Positions 1 to 9,982 of a stretch of 64,000 nucleotides of DNA are shown in pieces. The translations under genes were made by a program, and so were the position numbers. The notes under the pieces are model-generated. The model worked only from the letters and a program-made list of their open reading frames with translations, had not been told where the DNA came from and ran no database searches. Numbering within the stretch: the first letter of the stretch is position 1; the number at the start of each line of letters is the position of its first letter. This stretch comes from Gemmatimonadota bacterium (lineage in GTDB: Bacteria; Gemmatimonadota; Gemmatimonadetes; Longimicrobiales; Gaopeijiaceae), in NCBI GenBank assembly GCA_003248075.1, contig QJYK01000280.1, forward strand, positions 1 to 64,000, in the 5' to 3' direction.

Positions 1-2
1 CT

Positions 3-170
3 TCCGACGCCGACCCCGGCGAGTTGTGGGGCAGGGTCCGGGACATCGCCGACACGATCGGCAGGGAGATGGGAGAGGAAGCCGTGGACGTCCTCGAGCG
101 CTCGGGTCAGCGTGCCTGGATCAACGAGATCGGGATGGTGTCGGTCGCGCTGGATGCCGATCCGGCGTAA
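3..170 (+). CDS. C-terminal fragment of a protein truncated by the window edge, function unknown
   Basis: Open frame from the left edge, ...ELWGRVRDIADTIGREMGEEAVDVLERSGQRAWINEIGMVSVALDADPA*, stop at 168-170. Confidence 0.55.
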   Translation, partial: SDADPGELWGRVRDIADTIGREMGEEAVDVLERSGQRAWINEIGMVSVALDADPA

Positions 171-236
171 CAGACTTCGGAGTCTTCGCTCCTTTCCCAG
201 CGCCCGACGAAGCGCGTCCCGACAGCCTCTCGAGCC

Positions 237-268
237 GGACGGCCGCCCCGGGGTGGGGGCGGCCGTCC
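237..268. terminator. GC-rich hairpin between convergent genes
   Basis: Perfect 13-bp inverted repeat GGACGGCCGCCCC / GGGGCGGCCGTCC, 6-nt loop, no T tract, between stops at 170(+) and 283(-). Confidence 0.5.
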
Positions 269-282
269 CGCCCAGCTCGTGC

Positions 283-846
283 TCAGCCGCCCGACGACTG
301 CGACCAGGGGGGCACCACGCCCAGCGAGCGGGCGTAGGCGATCATCTGACCCAGGTGCTCGTGCTGGTCGGCGGTGAAGATCTGGTACAGCCGCGACACG
401 GTCTGCTCCTGACCGAACGCCATGACCTTCCCGGCGGCGAGCTTCGACTCGGCCTCGTCCAGGACCTTCTTCTGGTAGGCGTACGACGCTTGCAGATGCC
501 GGACGACCTCGGCCTTCTCGGTCACCTTCTCCAGGTTCGCGAGGATGTCGCGTCCCTCGCCCATGCCGAGGTCGGCGGGCGGAGCGGCCCCGACGGCCAT
601 CGGCATCCAGTAGTAGTTCTCGCTCGTGACGTGCATGAGCGCCTCGGACACCGAGCGGACGCCTTCCGACGGGCGCCAGCCGTATTGGTCCTGTGGGATG
701 GCCTCGGCCAGCTGGACGAGCTTGGACTCGACCTCCGTCATGTCGGCCAGGTACTCGGCCTTGAGCGTGGCGGGAGTGATCGACTGGGCGCGCGCCCCGC
801 CGGCGGCGAGCGCGAGCAGCGCGAGGGTGGAACCGATTCTGGACAT
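283..846 (-). CDS. DinB-family protein with signal peptide
   Basis: 187 aa; hydrophobic N-terminus ending ARAQ; DinB-like pattern with EALMHV and DQHEHLGQ histidines. Confidence 0.8.
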   Translation of the reverse strand: MSRIGSTLALLALAAGGARAQSITPATLKAEYLADMTEVESKLVQLAEAIPQDQYGWRPSEGVRSVSEALMHVTSENYYWMPMAVGAAPPADLGMGEGRDILANLEKVTEKAEVVRHLQASYAYQKKVLDEAESKLAAGKVMAFGQEQTVSRLYQIFTADQHEHLGQMIAYARSLGVVPPWSQSSGG

Positions 847-1000
847 GAGCCCACCTCTGGAACGGATGTAGGACCGACGTGCATCATCCGATGCGCCGGC
901 CGATTCCTTTCAGTCGGGGGACCCCTGCACCGGCTAGAAGGACTCGAAGTCGTCCTCGCCCAGCCTGTCTCATGGGGCAGCTCCGGCAAGGACCGAAGCC

Positions 1001-2722
1001 CTACGGAATGGGCGCTCGCGCCGCGCAGCTCACCAGCTTGCCCTGGTCCTTGCCCGTGATGATGCCGGCCTTGAACAGCTCCTTGGCGAGGGCGGTGACA
1101 CGGCTGACGAATTGGCCGTGATTACGTGCCTCGGCGCCCAGCTCGGCCACTCGGTCACTGATCCGTTGGCCACCACCGACGTCCACATTCGGGACCTGGC
1201 AATAAAGGCCGCCTATGTCCACCTCATCTCTGACGGTGACGGTGTGGCTTCGCGTCAGGGTGAGCCCTTCCACGGTGTACGCCAGCGTCACGAGGACCGT
1301 CTGGTCCCCGAGAATGGCCAGCGGTGTCAGCGTGCCCGACGGCGAGATCGTGGCGATGGTTTCGTCGTCCACGCTCCACGCTACCGCGCCCGGATCGCAA
1401 GGCTGCGTGACAGCCGCTCCGTCCTCCCAGACCTCGGCGGAGCATTCCAGTGTGGCTCCCTCTCCCTCCCAAGCGAGATCCGGAGCCGCGAGTCCCAGCG
1501 CCATGAGCCGACTGACCTGGACCGTCGTGTACTCCGACCAAGGGGAGGGAGCGGCAAAGTCGTCTCTCACGCGGGCTCGGATATTGTACGGTCCCGTCTG
1601 TTGCCAAGTGAGGGAGAACGTGTCCCCACCCCAGGCGGTTTCGTCGGGGCCGGGATAGTAGCCCACGCTCCCGTTCGGGCTCTGCACCCAGAGCTGGTAC
1701 TGGACCGGATTCCCCTCGAAGTCTTCACCATGTGCTACGACATCGCTGGTGAGGTTGACCGAGATGAATGCGGGCGCTGACGGCTTCTCCAGGACTTGCG
1801 CCGGGAAGTTCCAGTTCAGACCAACCCACCTCGTCATGCCGCCCAGGGAATACGACTGGGTCTCGACGCTGAAGACGTCAGCCAGAACGCAAAAATCCCA
1901 ATCCACCTTGTCCTTGCTGAACTCCGCGTCCGTCGTGATCTGGAGCTGCGCCCCGTTCCAACCTGTCTGGAAGACGGCCAAGGCCTCGGAGTACCATGAG
2001 CTCCTACCCACCGCACTGGGCGCCGAGAACGACCAGACGCAGAAGGGGCACGCTCCGGTGGTATAACTGGGCCCACGGAAGAGCTCACTCCAACTCGCAT
2101 AGTCGTCGAGCATGCTCGAGTGGTCCTCGGTCGTCACGTCGGCATTGTAGTAGGTCGTGGAGAAATTCGCGTTGACGCCCACTGCTCCGGTGTTGAGATC
2201 CGCTCCGATACCCACGCTGACGTACTGCCCTCCCTGAGTCCCCGTCGGAGCGTATTCCAGGAGGTCGGCTCCACCCGACCGTTTGATGTCGAGTTCGCGC
2301 GAGCTGGCATACCACCCGACGTAACCATCATCGCAATAGCCAGTCGTCTCCTTGTAGTCCGCGTCGCGGGCGTTGGCCTGATGATGGGTCTTCACGTACG
2401 CGAGGTAGAAATCGCGGTCTGGATACCCGTCGCGAATCTTGTAGAACTTGGCCGTGACGGTGATTACGTTGGCCTGCTGATTGGGACTGATGTCACCTTC
2501 CCAACCCGCCTTGCCCTGAAGGAAGTAGGTCCACTCTCGGTCCAGTGCGGGCAGGGACACCCAGTCGTTGGCGGCGAGCTGGCCGGTGGCGTTGATCCCC
2601 GTCACCTCTCTGACTGCCGGAGTGCGGGCGGGTTCGTCGAAATCCGGTCGGGTAACATCGGTAGCGTCGGCGCAGCCTATGAGCGCCAGCCCCCCCAGGC
2701 CGAGAGAAGCGATATTCCTCAT
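1001..2722 (-). CDS. Large putative lipoprotein with Ig-like (Big-type) region, function unknown
   Basis: 573 aa; lipobox-like LALIGC; Big-like WSVDDETIATISPSGTLTPL; C-terminal NHGQFVSRVTALAKELFKAGIITGKDQGKLVSCAA module. Confidence 0.75.
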   Translation of the reverse strand: MRNIASLGLGGLALIGCADATDVTRPDFDEPARTPAVREVTGINATGQLAANDWVSLPALDREWTYFLQGKAGWEGDISPNQQANVITVTAKFYKIRDGYPDRDFYLAYVKTHHQANARDADYKETTGYCDDGYVGWYASSRELDIKRSGGADLLEYAPTGTQGGQYVSVGIGADLNTGAVGVNANFSTTYYNADVTTEDHSSMLDDYASWSELFRGPSYTTGACPFCVWSFSAPSAVGRSSWYSEALAVFQTGWNGAQLQITTDAEFSKDKVDWDFCVLADVFSVETQSYSLGGMTRWVGLNWNFPAQVLEKPSAPAFISVNLTSDVVAHGEDFEGNPVQYQLWVQSPNGSVGYYPGPDETAWGGDTFSLTWQQTGPYNIRARVRDDFAAPSPWSEYTTVQVSRLMALGLAAPDLAWEGEGATLECSAEVWEDGAAVTQPCDPGAVAWSVDDETIATISPSGTLTPLAILGDQTVLVTLAYTVEGLTLTRSHTVTVRDEVDIGGLYCQVPNVDVGGGQRISDRVAELGAEARNHGQFVSRVTALAKELFKAGIITGKDQGKLVSCAARAPIP

Positions 2723-3171
2723 TACTGCCTCCTAGAAGCTTGGCCTCCGAGTGGGCTGAGTCACCTCAGGGCACTGGTCGTCGCACGGGGCAGTCTGGAA
2801 TCGGAATCGCTCGCGTTCGCCGGACGAGACGAGACAGGCTCCCGGTATAGCGGCCGCTCAGGACTCACGAAAGCGGCACCCGGGCAAAGTCCATGCCTCC
2901 AGAGAGCTGGACCGGCACCCGAGCGCCCTGCCTTTCACGGGGCGGACGGTCGGTTTCGGGACGGCGCGCATCCCCCGGGAATCCAGGGTCGAGACGCCGC
3001 AAGTCGTCTCAATAGGAGACGGTTTGTACCTGCTGAGCAGTGAGGCCGCGCCGCTGGCTCGCCCCGCCATGGGCCTCGACCAGCAGCTTTGGGGTGCCCT
3101 TTGGGCCACATCCCGCGTGCAGCGACTCCCCGAACCCTCCTCGCGAAGGGACGGAGCTCCAGAGCGACGTC

Positions 3172-3211
3172 TTTACATTTGTATTCGCATGTAGTTAATC
3201 TCTGATATACT
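3172..3211 (+). promoter_or_regulatory. Putative promoter/operator of PadR-ADOP module 1
   Basis: AT-rich island TTTACATTTGTATTCGCATGTAGTTAATCTCTGATATACT upstream of PadR; contains core ATTCGCAT (3183-3190) shared with the 43.5-kb PadR promoter. Confidence 0.45.
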
Positions 3212-3274
3212 TGGCTCCGTGGGCTGGATCGTCACCTGCCGGGGGACGCCCGCTGAGCGCCAGTGAGGAGGAGC

Positions 3275-3610
3275 ATGTCCGACGCGTTCCTGGCCGAGTT
3301 CGAGCTCTACGTGATGTTGGCGGTGGCTCGTCTGGACGACGACGCATACGGCGTCACGATTCGACGGGAGATCGAGGAGCGCACCGGGAGGCCCGTGTCG
3401 GTCGGCGCCTTATACGCCACCCTGGCCCGACTCGGTCGGAAGAAGCTCATGACGTTCGAGGCGTCCGCGCCACGTCCGGTACCGGGTGGTCGGCACCGCA
3501 AGTATTGCCGGCTCACCCCCGAAGGGCGACGGGCCCTGGCGCACTCTGCCGGGATGCTGGCGCGCATGATGGACGGCATCGAGCTCGCACCGGGAGAGGG
3601 GGAGGCATGA
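3275..3610 (+). CDS. PadR family transcriptional regulator
   Basis: MSDAFLAEFELYVMLAVARLDDDAYGVTIRREIEERTGRPVSVGALYATLARL; GAGGAGGAG upstream; ATGA overlap with next gene. Confidence 0.92.
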   Translation: MSDAFLAEFELYVMLAVARLDDDAYGVTIRREIEERTGRPVSVGALYATLARLGRKKLMTFEASAPRPVPGGRHRKYCRLTPEGRRALAHSAGMLARMMDGIELAPGEGEA

Positions 3611-6369
3611 AGGGCAAGGGTGGGACGGGAAGCGGCGACGCGTCTCGGCCGCCGAGGCTCGCTCGGTGGCTCGTCTCGCACTTATCTCCCGCCGAGGATC
3701 GCGCGTTCGTGATCTCGGACCTGGCCGAGGAGTTCGAGGACAAGGCCAGGGCGCAGGGACGCCGTCGGGCGGCGTGGTGGTACCGCCGGCAGGTGCTCGG
3801 TTCCCTGGTCCCCTGGGTCGCCCAGAGGGTGCGGGAGGCGGTCAGCGAGATCGCCGACTCCCTGGGCGGCGGAGTGCCGGGCTTGTGGGCCGACCTCCGC
3901 TACGCGGTCCGGCGCCTCGTGGCCACCCCGGTCCAGGTCGTGGTCACCGTTCTTTCCCTGGGGATCGGGATCGGGCTCACGACCGGGGTGTTCGCCGTCG
4001 CCAACGCGTTCCTGCTCGAGTCGCCCGGAGGTCTCACCGACACGGACGGGCTGGTCGCCCTCTACACCAGCGATGAACGTGGTTCGCTCTACGATGCCAA
4101 CTCCTATCCCGACCTCCAGGAGGTGTCCCGCCAGGCCGACGTCTTCCAGGGCGTCACTGCCATCCGGCCGGGGGTGGTGCGCTGGACGGACGGCGAGGCG
4201 TCGCGCCGCATCATCGTGGAGATCGTGGACGGAAACTTCTTCGACGTGCTTCGCATCGAGCCCGCGCTGGGCCGGACCTTCGTGCCCGAGGAGACCGTGC
4301 TCGGGAGTGCCGAACCCGTGACGGTCATCTCCTACGAGCTCTGGCGGACGCGCTTCGGCGGCGCTGCGTCGGCTCTCGGCGCGACCCTTCGCCTGGACGG
4401 TAGGGACTTCACGGTGATCGGCGTGGCGCCGGAAGGGCTGCTCGGCCGCTTCCTGCGCCTCAAGGTCGACGCCTGGTTGCCCCTCGGCCTCCCGGGAGGG
4501 ATCTATCACGCGACGCCCACCGAGCTCACCGAGCGCGGGGCCCGGGAGTACCTCGCGTACGGCCGCTTGAGGAAGGGAAGGTCGGTACAGCAGGCCAATG
4601 ACCGGTTGGGCAGCCTGGCCCGGAGACTCCGGGACGAATACAGCGACGCCTGGACCGACGACCACGGGGCGGCCCGCGTCTTCACCGTTCTGAGCGAGAA
4701 GGAGTCACGGGTGCGCCCCGACATGAAGGCGGCGCTGGCGGGCGTGTCCATGTTCCTGTTGGCAGGGGCCACCTTCATTCTGCTCATCGCGTGCATCAAC
4801 GTGGCCGGGCTCTTCCTCGCTCGAGCGTACAAGCGCCGGCGGGAGCTCGCCGTGCGTCTGTCCATGGGAGCCGGTCGGGGGCGCGTGACGCGGCTCCTTC
4901 TGGTGGAAGCCTCCCTCCTCGCCCTGATGGGAGGAGGCCTCGGCCTCGGTCTGGCGAGCGCCTCGGCGCATTATCTCGCAGCCTTGCCGCTTCCCATCGA
5001 CGTTCCGCTGGCGTTCGCGGTCAACGTCAATCTCCGCGTCCTCGTGTTCGCGCTCATGACCGCACTCGGCGCATGCCTCGTGTTCGGGCTGCTCCCCGCC
5101 CTCGGGGCGTCCCGCACCGATCTGGTCACCACGCTGAAAGGCGACGGAAACGGAGCGGGGAGGCGCCGCTTCGGCGTCCGCGGGGCCCTGGTGACGCTCC
5201 AGGTCGCGGGCTCTCTGGTGTTCCTCGTGGCCACGGGCCTGTGCCTTCGTAGCTCCGGCGCCATCGCCGCCTTCGATCCCGGCCTGGATCCCGATGGCAT
5301 CGCGGTGGCGTCCTGGCGCGAGCGTGCCGACGGGATCGATGCGGATGCGATGAGGCAAGAGGTGCTGGGTCTCGCCGACCGGCTGGCGGCAAGCCCTCGG
5401 GTCGCCGACGTCGCGGTGGCAGCGGTGCCCGAGCTTTCCTCCTGGGCGGACTTCGCGACCGCGAGGGTGGACGTCGACGGGTACGAGCCTCCGGCAGACG
5501 AGGAATTGGTCATCCGCTACAACACGGTGACGCCGGGCTATTTCGAGATGCTCGGCGTGCGTCCCCTGCGTGGCCGGACACTCTCACCCACCGACGTCGC
5601 CGGGGCGCTGGAAGTGGCGTTGGTGAACGAGAGCTTCGTGCACGCATACTGGCCGGGCCAGAGCGGCCTGGGCCGGGGCTTCACCGTGCTCGAGACGCGC
5701 TCGTTCGGTAAGCCCGCCGCGTCCGTGACGAAGCGCTACGAGGTCGTCGGCGTCCTGCCCGACATTGGTGCCTCCCCCGAACAGAGGGGGGCTCCGTACT
5801 ACTGGACATCCTTCCTTCAGGACGCCTCTGCGATGGTGGTCTTCCACGTTCGTGGTCGACCCGAGGCGGCAGCGGCGGTGCCGGAGCTCCGGCGCATCGT
5901 CCAGGAGGATCCCACCGATGTACCGCTCGTCGCGGCGCAGACCTACGTCGGCCTTCTGAGCTTCGACACGCTGGGCCGGCGTCTGGCCCTGAAGGCATTC
6001 GCCTGGAGCGGTGCCTTTGCGCTCCTCCTGGTCATCATCGGGATCTACGGCATGATCTCCTTCGCGGTCGGGCAGCGGATGCGTGAGATGGCCATCCGGC
6101 AGGCGGTGGGCGCCGATCGGGGAACCGTTCTGCGCTCGGTGGTCATGGATGGGATGCGGCTCACGGGGATCGGGTCGGCGCTCGGCCTGGTGGTCGCGCT
6201 CCCTCTCGCCGTGCTGGCGAGGAGTGCGATCTACGGTATCAGCCCGATGGATCCCCCGGCGGTCCTCGGCAGCCTGGGCGTGCTCACCGTGGCCGCGCTC
6301 ACCGCCACGCTGCTGCCGGCCCGCCGGGCAGCACGGGTGGATCCCGTGCGACTCCTGCGAGAGGAATAG
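3607..6369 (+). CDS. ADOP-type ABC transporter permease (MacB/FtsX-like)
   Basis: N-terminal ADOP region, DLRYAVRRLVATP..., repeated MacB-PCD/FtsX domains, C-terminal LLPARRAARVDPVRLLREE. Confidence 0.93.
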   Translation: MKGKGGTGSGDASRPPRLARWLVSHLSPAEDRAFVISDLAEEFEDKARAQGRRRAAWWYRRQVLGSLVPWVAQRVREAVSEIADSLGGGVPGLWADLRYAVRRLVATPVQVVVTVLSLGIGIGLTTGVFAVANAFLLESPGGLTDTDGLVALYTSDERGSLYDANSYPDLQEVSRQADVFQGVTAIRPGVVRWTDGEASRRIIVEIVDGNFFDVLRIEPALGRTFVPEETVLGSAEPVTVISYELWRTRFGGAASALGATLRLDGRDFTVIGVAPEGLLGRFLRLKVDAWLPLGLPGGIYHATPTELTERGAREYLAYGRLRKGRSVQQANDRLGSLARRLRDEYSDAWTDDHGAARVFTVLSEKESRVRPDMKAALAGVSMFLLAGATFILLIACINVAGLFLARAYKRRRELAVRLSMGAGRGRVTRLLLVEASLLALMGGGLGLGLASASAHYLAALPLPIDVPLAFAVNVNLRVLVFALMTALGACLVFGLLPALGASRTDLVTTLKGDGNGAGRRRFGVRGALVTLQVAGSLVFLVATGLCLRSSGAIAAFDPGLDPDGIAVASWRERADGIDADAMRQEVLGLADRLAASPRVADVAVAAVPELSSWADFATARVDVDGYEPPADEELVIRYNTVTPGYFEMLGVRPLRGRTLSPTDVAGALEVALVNESFVHAYWPGQSGLGRGFTVLETRSFGKPAASVTKRYEVVGVLPDIGASPEQRGAPYYWTSFLQDASAMVVFHVRGRPEAAAAVPELRRIVQEDPTDVPLVAAQTYVGLLSFDTLGRRLALKAFAWSGAFALLLVIIGIYGMISFAVGQRMREMAIRQAVGADRGTVLRSVVMDGMRLTGIGSALGLVVALPLAVLARSAIYGISPMDPPAVLGSLGVLTVAALTATLLPARRAARVDPVRLLREE

Positions 6370-6434
6370 GGGACGCGGAAGGGTGGCTGGGTGTGACGCG
6401 CCTCGGTGTCGCCGGTCGGCGTGCCCGCTACCTG

Positions 6435-7607
6435 TCAGGACTCCGGACGGACCCGCACGCCATCCCGGATCTCGTCCGACGGGTACAGGACGACCCGTGC
6501 TCCCGCCTCGACCCCCGAGAGGACCTCGGCCGCTTCCCTTCCACGGTGTCCCACGTCGATCGGCCGCAATCGTGCCCGGCCGTCTTCGACGGCGAAGACG
6601 GCCCACCCTTCCCCGTCACGGAACAGCGCGCCCAACGGCACGGCGAGCACGTCGTCGGACGCCCAGACGACGAGCGCCGCCTCCACCCGGAACCGGTCTC
6701 CGAGCAGCGGGGCCCCCTCCGGGAAGCGCACGACGACGTTGACCCGCTGCTCCTCGACGCCGAGCGGGGACACCTTGGTGAACGCGGCCGGCTCGATGGC
6801 GTCGATCGCGCCGCGCAGTGTGTCCGCGTCACGCGCCGCGGTCACGAGCACCGGAGTCCCCAGGGCGAGAAGCCCCACGTCCTCGCTGAGCACATCCACC
6901 ACCACCTCCAGGTCGTCCGTGTCCCCCAGCTCCAGGATCGGAGCGCCCGCCCCGACGGCGCGCTCGCACTCCTCATAGAGGCGCAGGACCCGACCCGACG
7001 CGGGTGCGCGAAGCTGGAGCGGCTCAAGGCTCGAGCCGCCCATCGTCTCCAGCACCGCCGCCCGCGCGGCGCGCACGTCGTGCGCGGCCGCCTCCGCGAG
7101 GCTTTGGGCTCGCTCGAGGCCCAGCTCGGCCTGCCGTGCGGCCGCGCGCGCCTGGTCCACGCGCTCGGCCGGGAGGAACCCCTCGACGGCGACGCGCTCC
7201 AGGCGCTCCAGATAGCGCCGGACGTCGTCGCGTGACACCTCCGCCTGGGCGACGGCGGCGTCGGCCGCCGCGCGCGCGGCCTCGGCCGCGTCCAGCCGAC
7301 TCGAAGCCTCGATCCTTCCCCGCGTGTCGAGCGCAAGGGGATAGACGCGTGCGATCACCTCACCACGCTCCACCAGATCCCCCGGCTCGCACTCGAGCCG
7401 CTGGAGCTGCCCGGCCACGGGCGAGGAGACCAGATACCGCTCCCTCACCCGGGTCAGCCCGTCCTCCTCGATCGTGACCGTCACCGGCTGCCGTGTCACG
7501 ACCCCGACCTCCACGGTCGCCGGATTGGGCCTGAGCGCGACCCACAGCAGCCCGCCGCCGAGCAGCGCGACCCCACCCCCGATCCATCGGCGCCTCTTCG
7601 TCCTCAT
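6435..7607 (-). CDS. HlyD-family periplasmic adaptor (efflux membrane fusion protein)
   Basis: N-terminal TM, biotinyl-lipoyl-like region (VSSPVAGQLQRLECEPGDLVERGEVIARV), coiled coil, second lipoyl half. Confidence 0.9.
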   Translation of the reverse strand: MRTKRRRWIGGGVALLGGGLLWVALRPNPATVEVGVVTRQPVTVTIEEDGLTRVRERYLVSSPVAGQLQRLECEPGDLVERGEVIARVYPLALDTRGRIEASSRLDAAEAARAAADAAVAQAEVSRDDVRRYLERLERVAVEGFLPAERVDQARAAARQAELGLERAQSLAEAAAHDVRAARAAVLETMGGSSLEPLQLRAPASGRVLRLYEECERAVGAGAPILELGDTDDLEVVVDVLSEDVGLLALGTPVLVTAARDADTLRGAIDAIEPAAFTKVSPLGVEEQRVNVVVRFPEGAPLLGDRFRVEAALVVWASDDVLAVPLGALFRDGEGWAVFAVEDGRARLRPIDVGHRGREAAEVLSGVEAGARVVLYPSDEIRDGVRVRPES

Positions 7608-7611
7608 GGTC

Positions 7612-9978
7612 TCACTCCCGTGTCTTCAACACCGCTATCAGATCGAGGCGGTCCAGTCGCCGGCGTACGAGCAACCCGGAGAGCACGGCGGAGACCACCA
7701 CTACGGCGATCGCGCGGACGTACGTGCTGGCCGTCACCACCACCGGCATGCTGAACAGGTCGGATTCGAAGCGCTGGATCACGAGCCACGTGAGGAACCA
7801 TCCCAGCAGCACGCCGAGCGGAAGCGCGGCCGCGACCAGGATCGCCTGCTCGCCCAGGAGCATGCGCGCGACCTCACGCCGATCGAAGCCGAGCACGCGC
7901 AGGCTCGCCAGCTCGCGACCTCGCTCCGAGAGGGAGATGCGGGTCTGGTTGTATACGATGGCCATGACCAGGGCCATGCCCAGAACGAGCGTAGAGCCAA
8001 GCGCGATCGCAAAGCTCTGCTCGATCGTCTCCCTGAAGCCGCGGATCGTGAGCTCCCGCACCTGGATCCCCGCCACGGAGGGCGAGTGCTTGAGTGCCTC
8101 GTAGACGGCTGCGTCCGCCGCCTCGTCGATGCGGAGCCACGCCCCCGACGCCGTCGGCCCCTCTCCCAGCATCCTGTGGAGTGCCGCCTTCTCCATATAT
8201 CCCCCACCACCCATCAGCTCGTCGATGACGCCTGCGACGCGAACGTCATGGACCCGGCGGCGCCCCTCGACCACCTCCATGCGGACGCGGTCTCCGGGCT
8301 CAGCGTCGAGCTTCCGCGCCAACAATGCGCCCAGCACGACCCCGTCCGGCGTCGGCCGATGGACCACGGAGCGCGCGTCTACCATCCGGCGCAGCTTCGT
8401 GTCGACGTCGAGCCCGAGGATGACGCTGCGCTCCTCACGCGGACCGTGGGAGAACCGCACGGCCACGGTCCGGAACGGCTCGACAGCCAGCACGCCCGGC
8501 ATCCGCGCCAGCGCGTCCTCCGCGTTCCCCGAGCGCGTCTGATGGAAGTAGACCGCGACGTCCTCCCTTTGGACCCCGTCGAACTGCACCCGGGCGATGG
8601 TGTCGATCGCGTCGAACATGGAGAAGAGCGCCCCGAGGATCCCCAGGGACAGCCCGATCCCAGCGACCGTCGACAGAGACTTCAACCGCGTCCGCGACAG
8701 GTTGCGCACGATGATACGGCCCTCGGCCGAGAGCGCGCGCCAGAGCCGCGTGCGCTCCAGCGGTCCTTCCCGAAACACCGGCGGTGCGGGGGGAGCCATG
8801 GCGACGGCCGGGTGGAGCCGAGTTACGCTCATGGCCGCCCCCAGAGCACCCGTCACCCCGGTGAGCATCGCGATGCCCAGGCCCACCCCGACGACGCCCG
8901 GGTCGGGCGTGAAGCCCACCTCAGGGAACTGGAAGAACTGCGCGTAGACCACGGCCATCGCCTCCGCCATCCACAGGCCCAGCCCGGCGCCGACCAGCGA
9001 CCCGAGCACGACGGGGATGAGCGCGAGCTGGAGGTAGTGGAGGGCGAGCGCCGGGGGCGTGATACCGAACGCCTTCATGAGCCCGATCTGCTCCCTCTCC
9101 ATGCGCACGATGCGCAGCAGCGTCGAATGGAGCAGGAACGCCGTGACCACGAGAAACACCGCCGGGAAGAACGAGGCCGTGATCGTCGTCTCGTCGATCT
9201 CGCCCTCGAGGAACTCATGCGACACGTGGAGATCGCGGCCGTAGGCCCCCGCGTTCCCGTAAGGGTCGAGCAGCCGGTCGAGCGCCGCGATCACGCCGGC
9301 CTCGGAGGCCCCGGGCGACAGGTCGACCACGAGATCGTCGAACGCGCCCTCCATCTCGAAGGCCGTCTCCATCGCGGAGCGACTCATCCAGAGTGCCCCG
9401 AACCGCCGGTTGTCCGGGAAGATCTGTCCGTATCCGCTGATCTCGTAGATGAACTCGGGCGAGAGAGCCGTCCCGACCACCGTCAACGACTCGAGCCGTC
9501 CGTTGAGGATGGCGCCGAGGCGGTCGCCGACGCGCAACCCGTTGGCGCGGGCGAAGGCGACGCTGAGCACGACCTGGTCGCGCCGCCCCGAACTGGGTAG
9601 CCCGCCCTCACGAAGAGCCAGGCGGTTGAGCGGGGGCTCGCCCGCGTCCGGGAGCGACACGAGGCGGCCCGTGGCCGGCTCTGCGAGCCCCGGCACGTCC
9701 AGGAGGACGTCCTCGACCAGCCGGGGGTAGACCGCGGCGACCCCCTCGACCGCCGCGACCCGAGGCTCGAGCGAGAGCGGGGCGCGTGTCACGTGGGCGA
9801 AGACGTCGCCGAAGGCGTACTCCCGATAGTACCGCTCCTGCCCACCGCGCAGGTACCCGTGCATCGAGCGCAGCATGACGAACACGGACACCCCGCACGC
9901 GACGAGGACCAGGATCGCCGTGAGCTGACCCTTCGCGTGGACGGCGTCCCGGAGCACCTTGAGGTGGAGCGTCCTCAT
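7612..9978 (-). CDS. FtsX-like ABC transporter permease
   Basis: MRTLHLKVLRDAVHAKGQLTAILVLVACGVSVFVMLRS...; two FtsX domains; between HlyD and ATPase genes on the same strand. Confidence 0.9.
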   Translation of the reverse strand: MRTLHLKVLRDAVHAKGQLTAILVLVACGVSVFVMLRSMHGYLRGGQERYYREYAFGDVFAHVTRAPLSLEPRVAAVEGVAAVYPRLVEDVLLDVPGLAEPATGRLVSLPDAGEPPLNRLALREGGLPSSGRRDQVVLSVAFARANGLRVGDRLGAILNGRLESLTVVGTALSPEFIYEISGYGQIFPDNRRFGALWMSRSAMETAFEMEGAFDDLVVDLSPGASEAGVIAALDRLLDPYGNAGAYGRDLHVSHEFLEGEIDETTITASFFPAVFLVVTAFLLHSTLLRIVRMEREQIGLMKAFGITPPALALHYLQLALIPVVLGSLVGAGLGLWMAEAMAVVYAQFFQFPEVGFTPDPGVVGVGLGIAMLTGVTGALGAAMSVTRLHPAVAMAPPAPPVFREGPLERTRLWRALSAEGRIIVRNLSRTRLKSLSTVAGIGLSLGILGALFSMFDAIDTIARVQFDGVQREDVAVYFHQTRSGNAEDALARMPGVLAVEPFRTVAVRFSHGPREERSVILGLDVDTKLRRMVDARSVVHRPTPDGVVLGALLARKLDAEPGDRVRMEVVEGRRRVHDVRVAGVIDELMGGGGYMEKAALHRMLGEGPTASGAWLRIDEAADAAVYEALKHSPSVAGIQVRELTIRGFRETIEQSFAIALGSTLVLGMALVMAIVYNQTRISLSERGRELASLRVLGFDRREVARMLLGEQAILVAAALPLGVLLGWFLTWLVIQRFESDLFSMPVVVTASTYVRAIAVVVVSAVLSGLLVRRRLDRLDLIAVLKTRE

Positions 9979-9982
9979 CGGC

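Noticed and set aside
7474-9600. 708-aa plus-strand ORF antisense to the FtsX permease
   Set aside because: His/Asp/Arg-rich shadow translation; minus strand encodes a coherent permease
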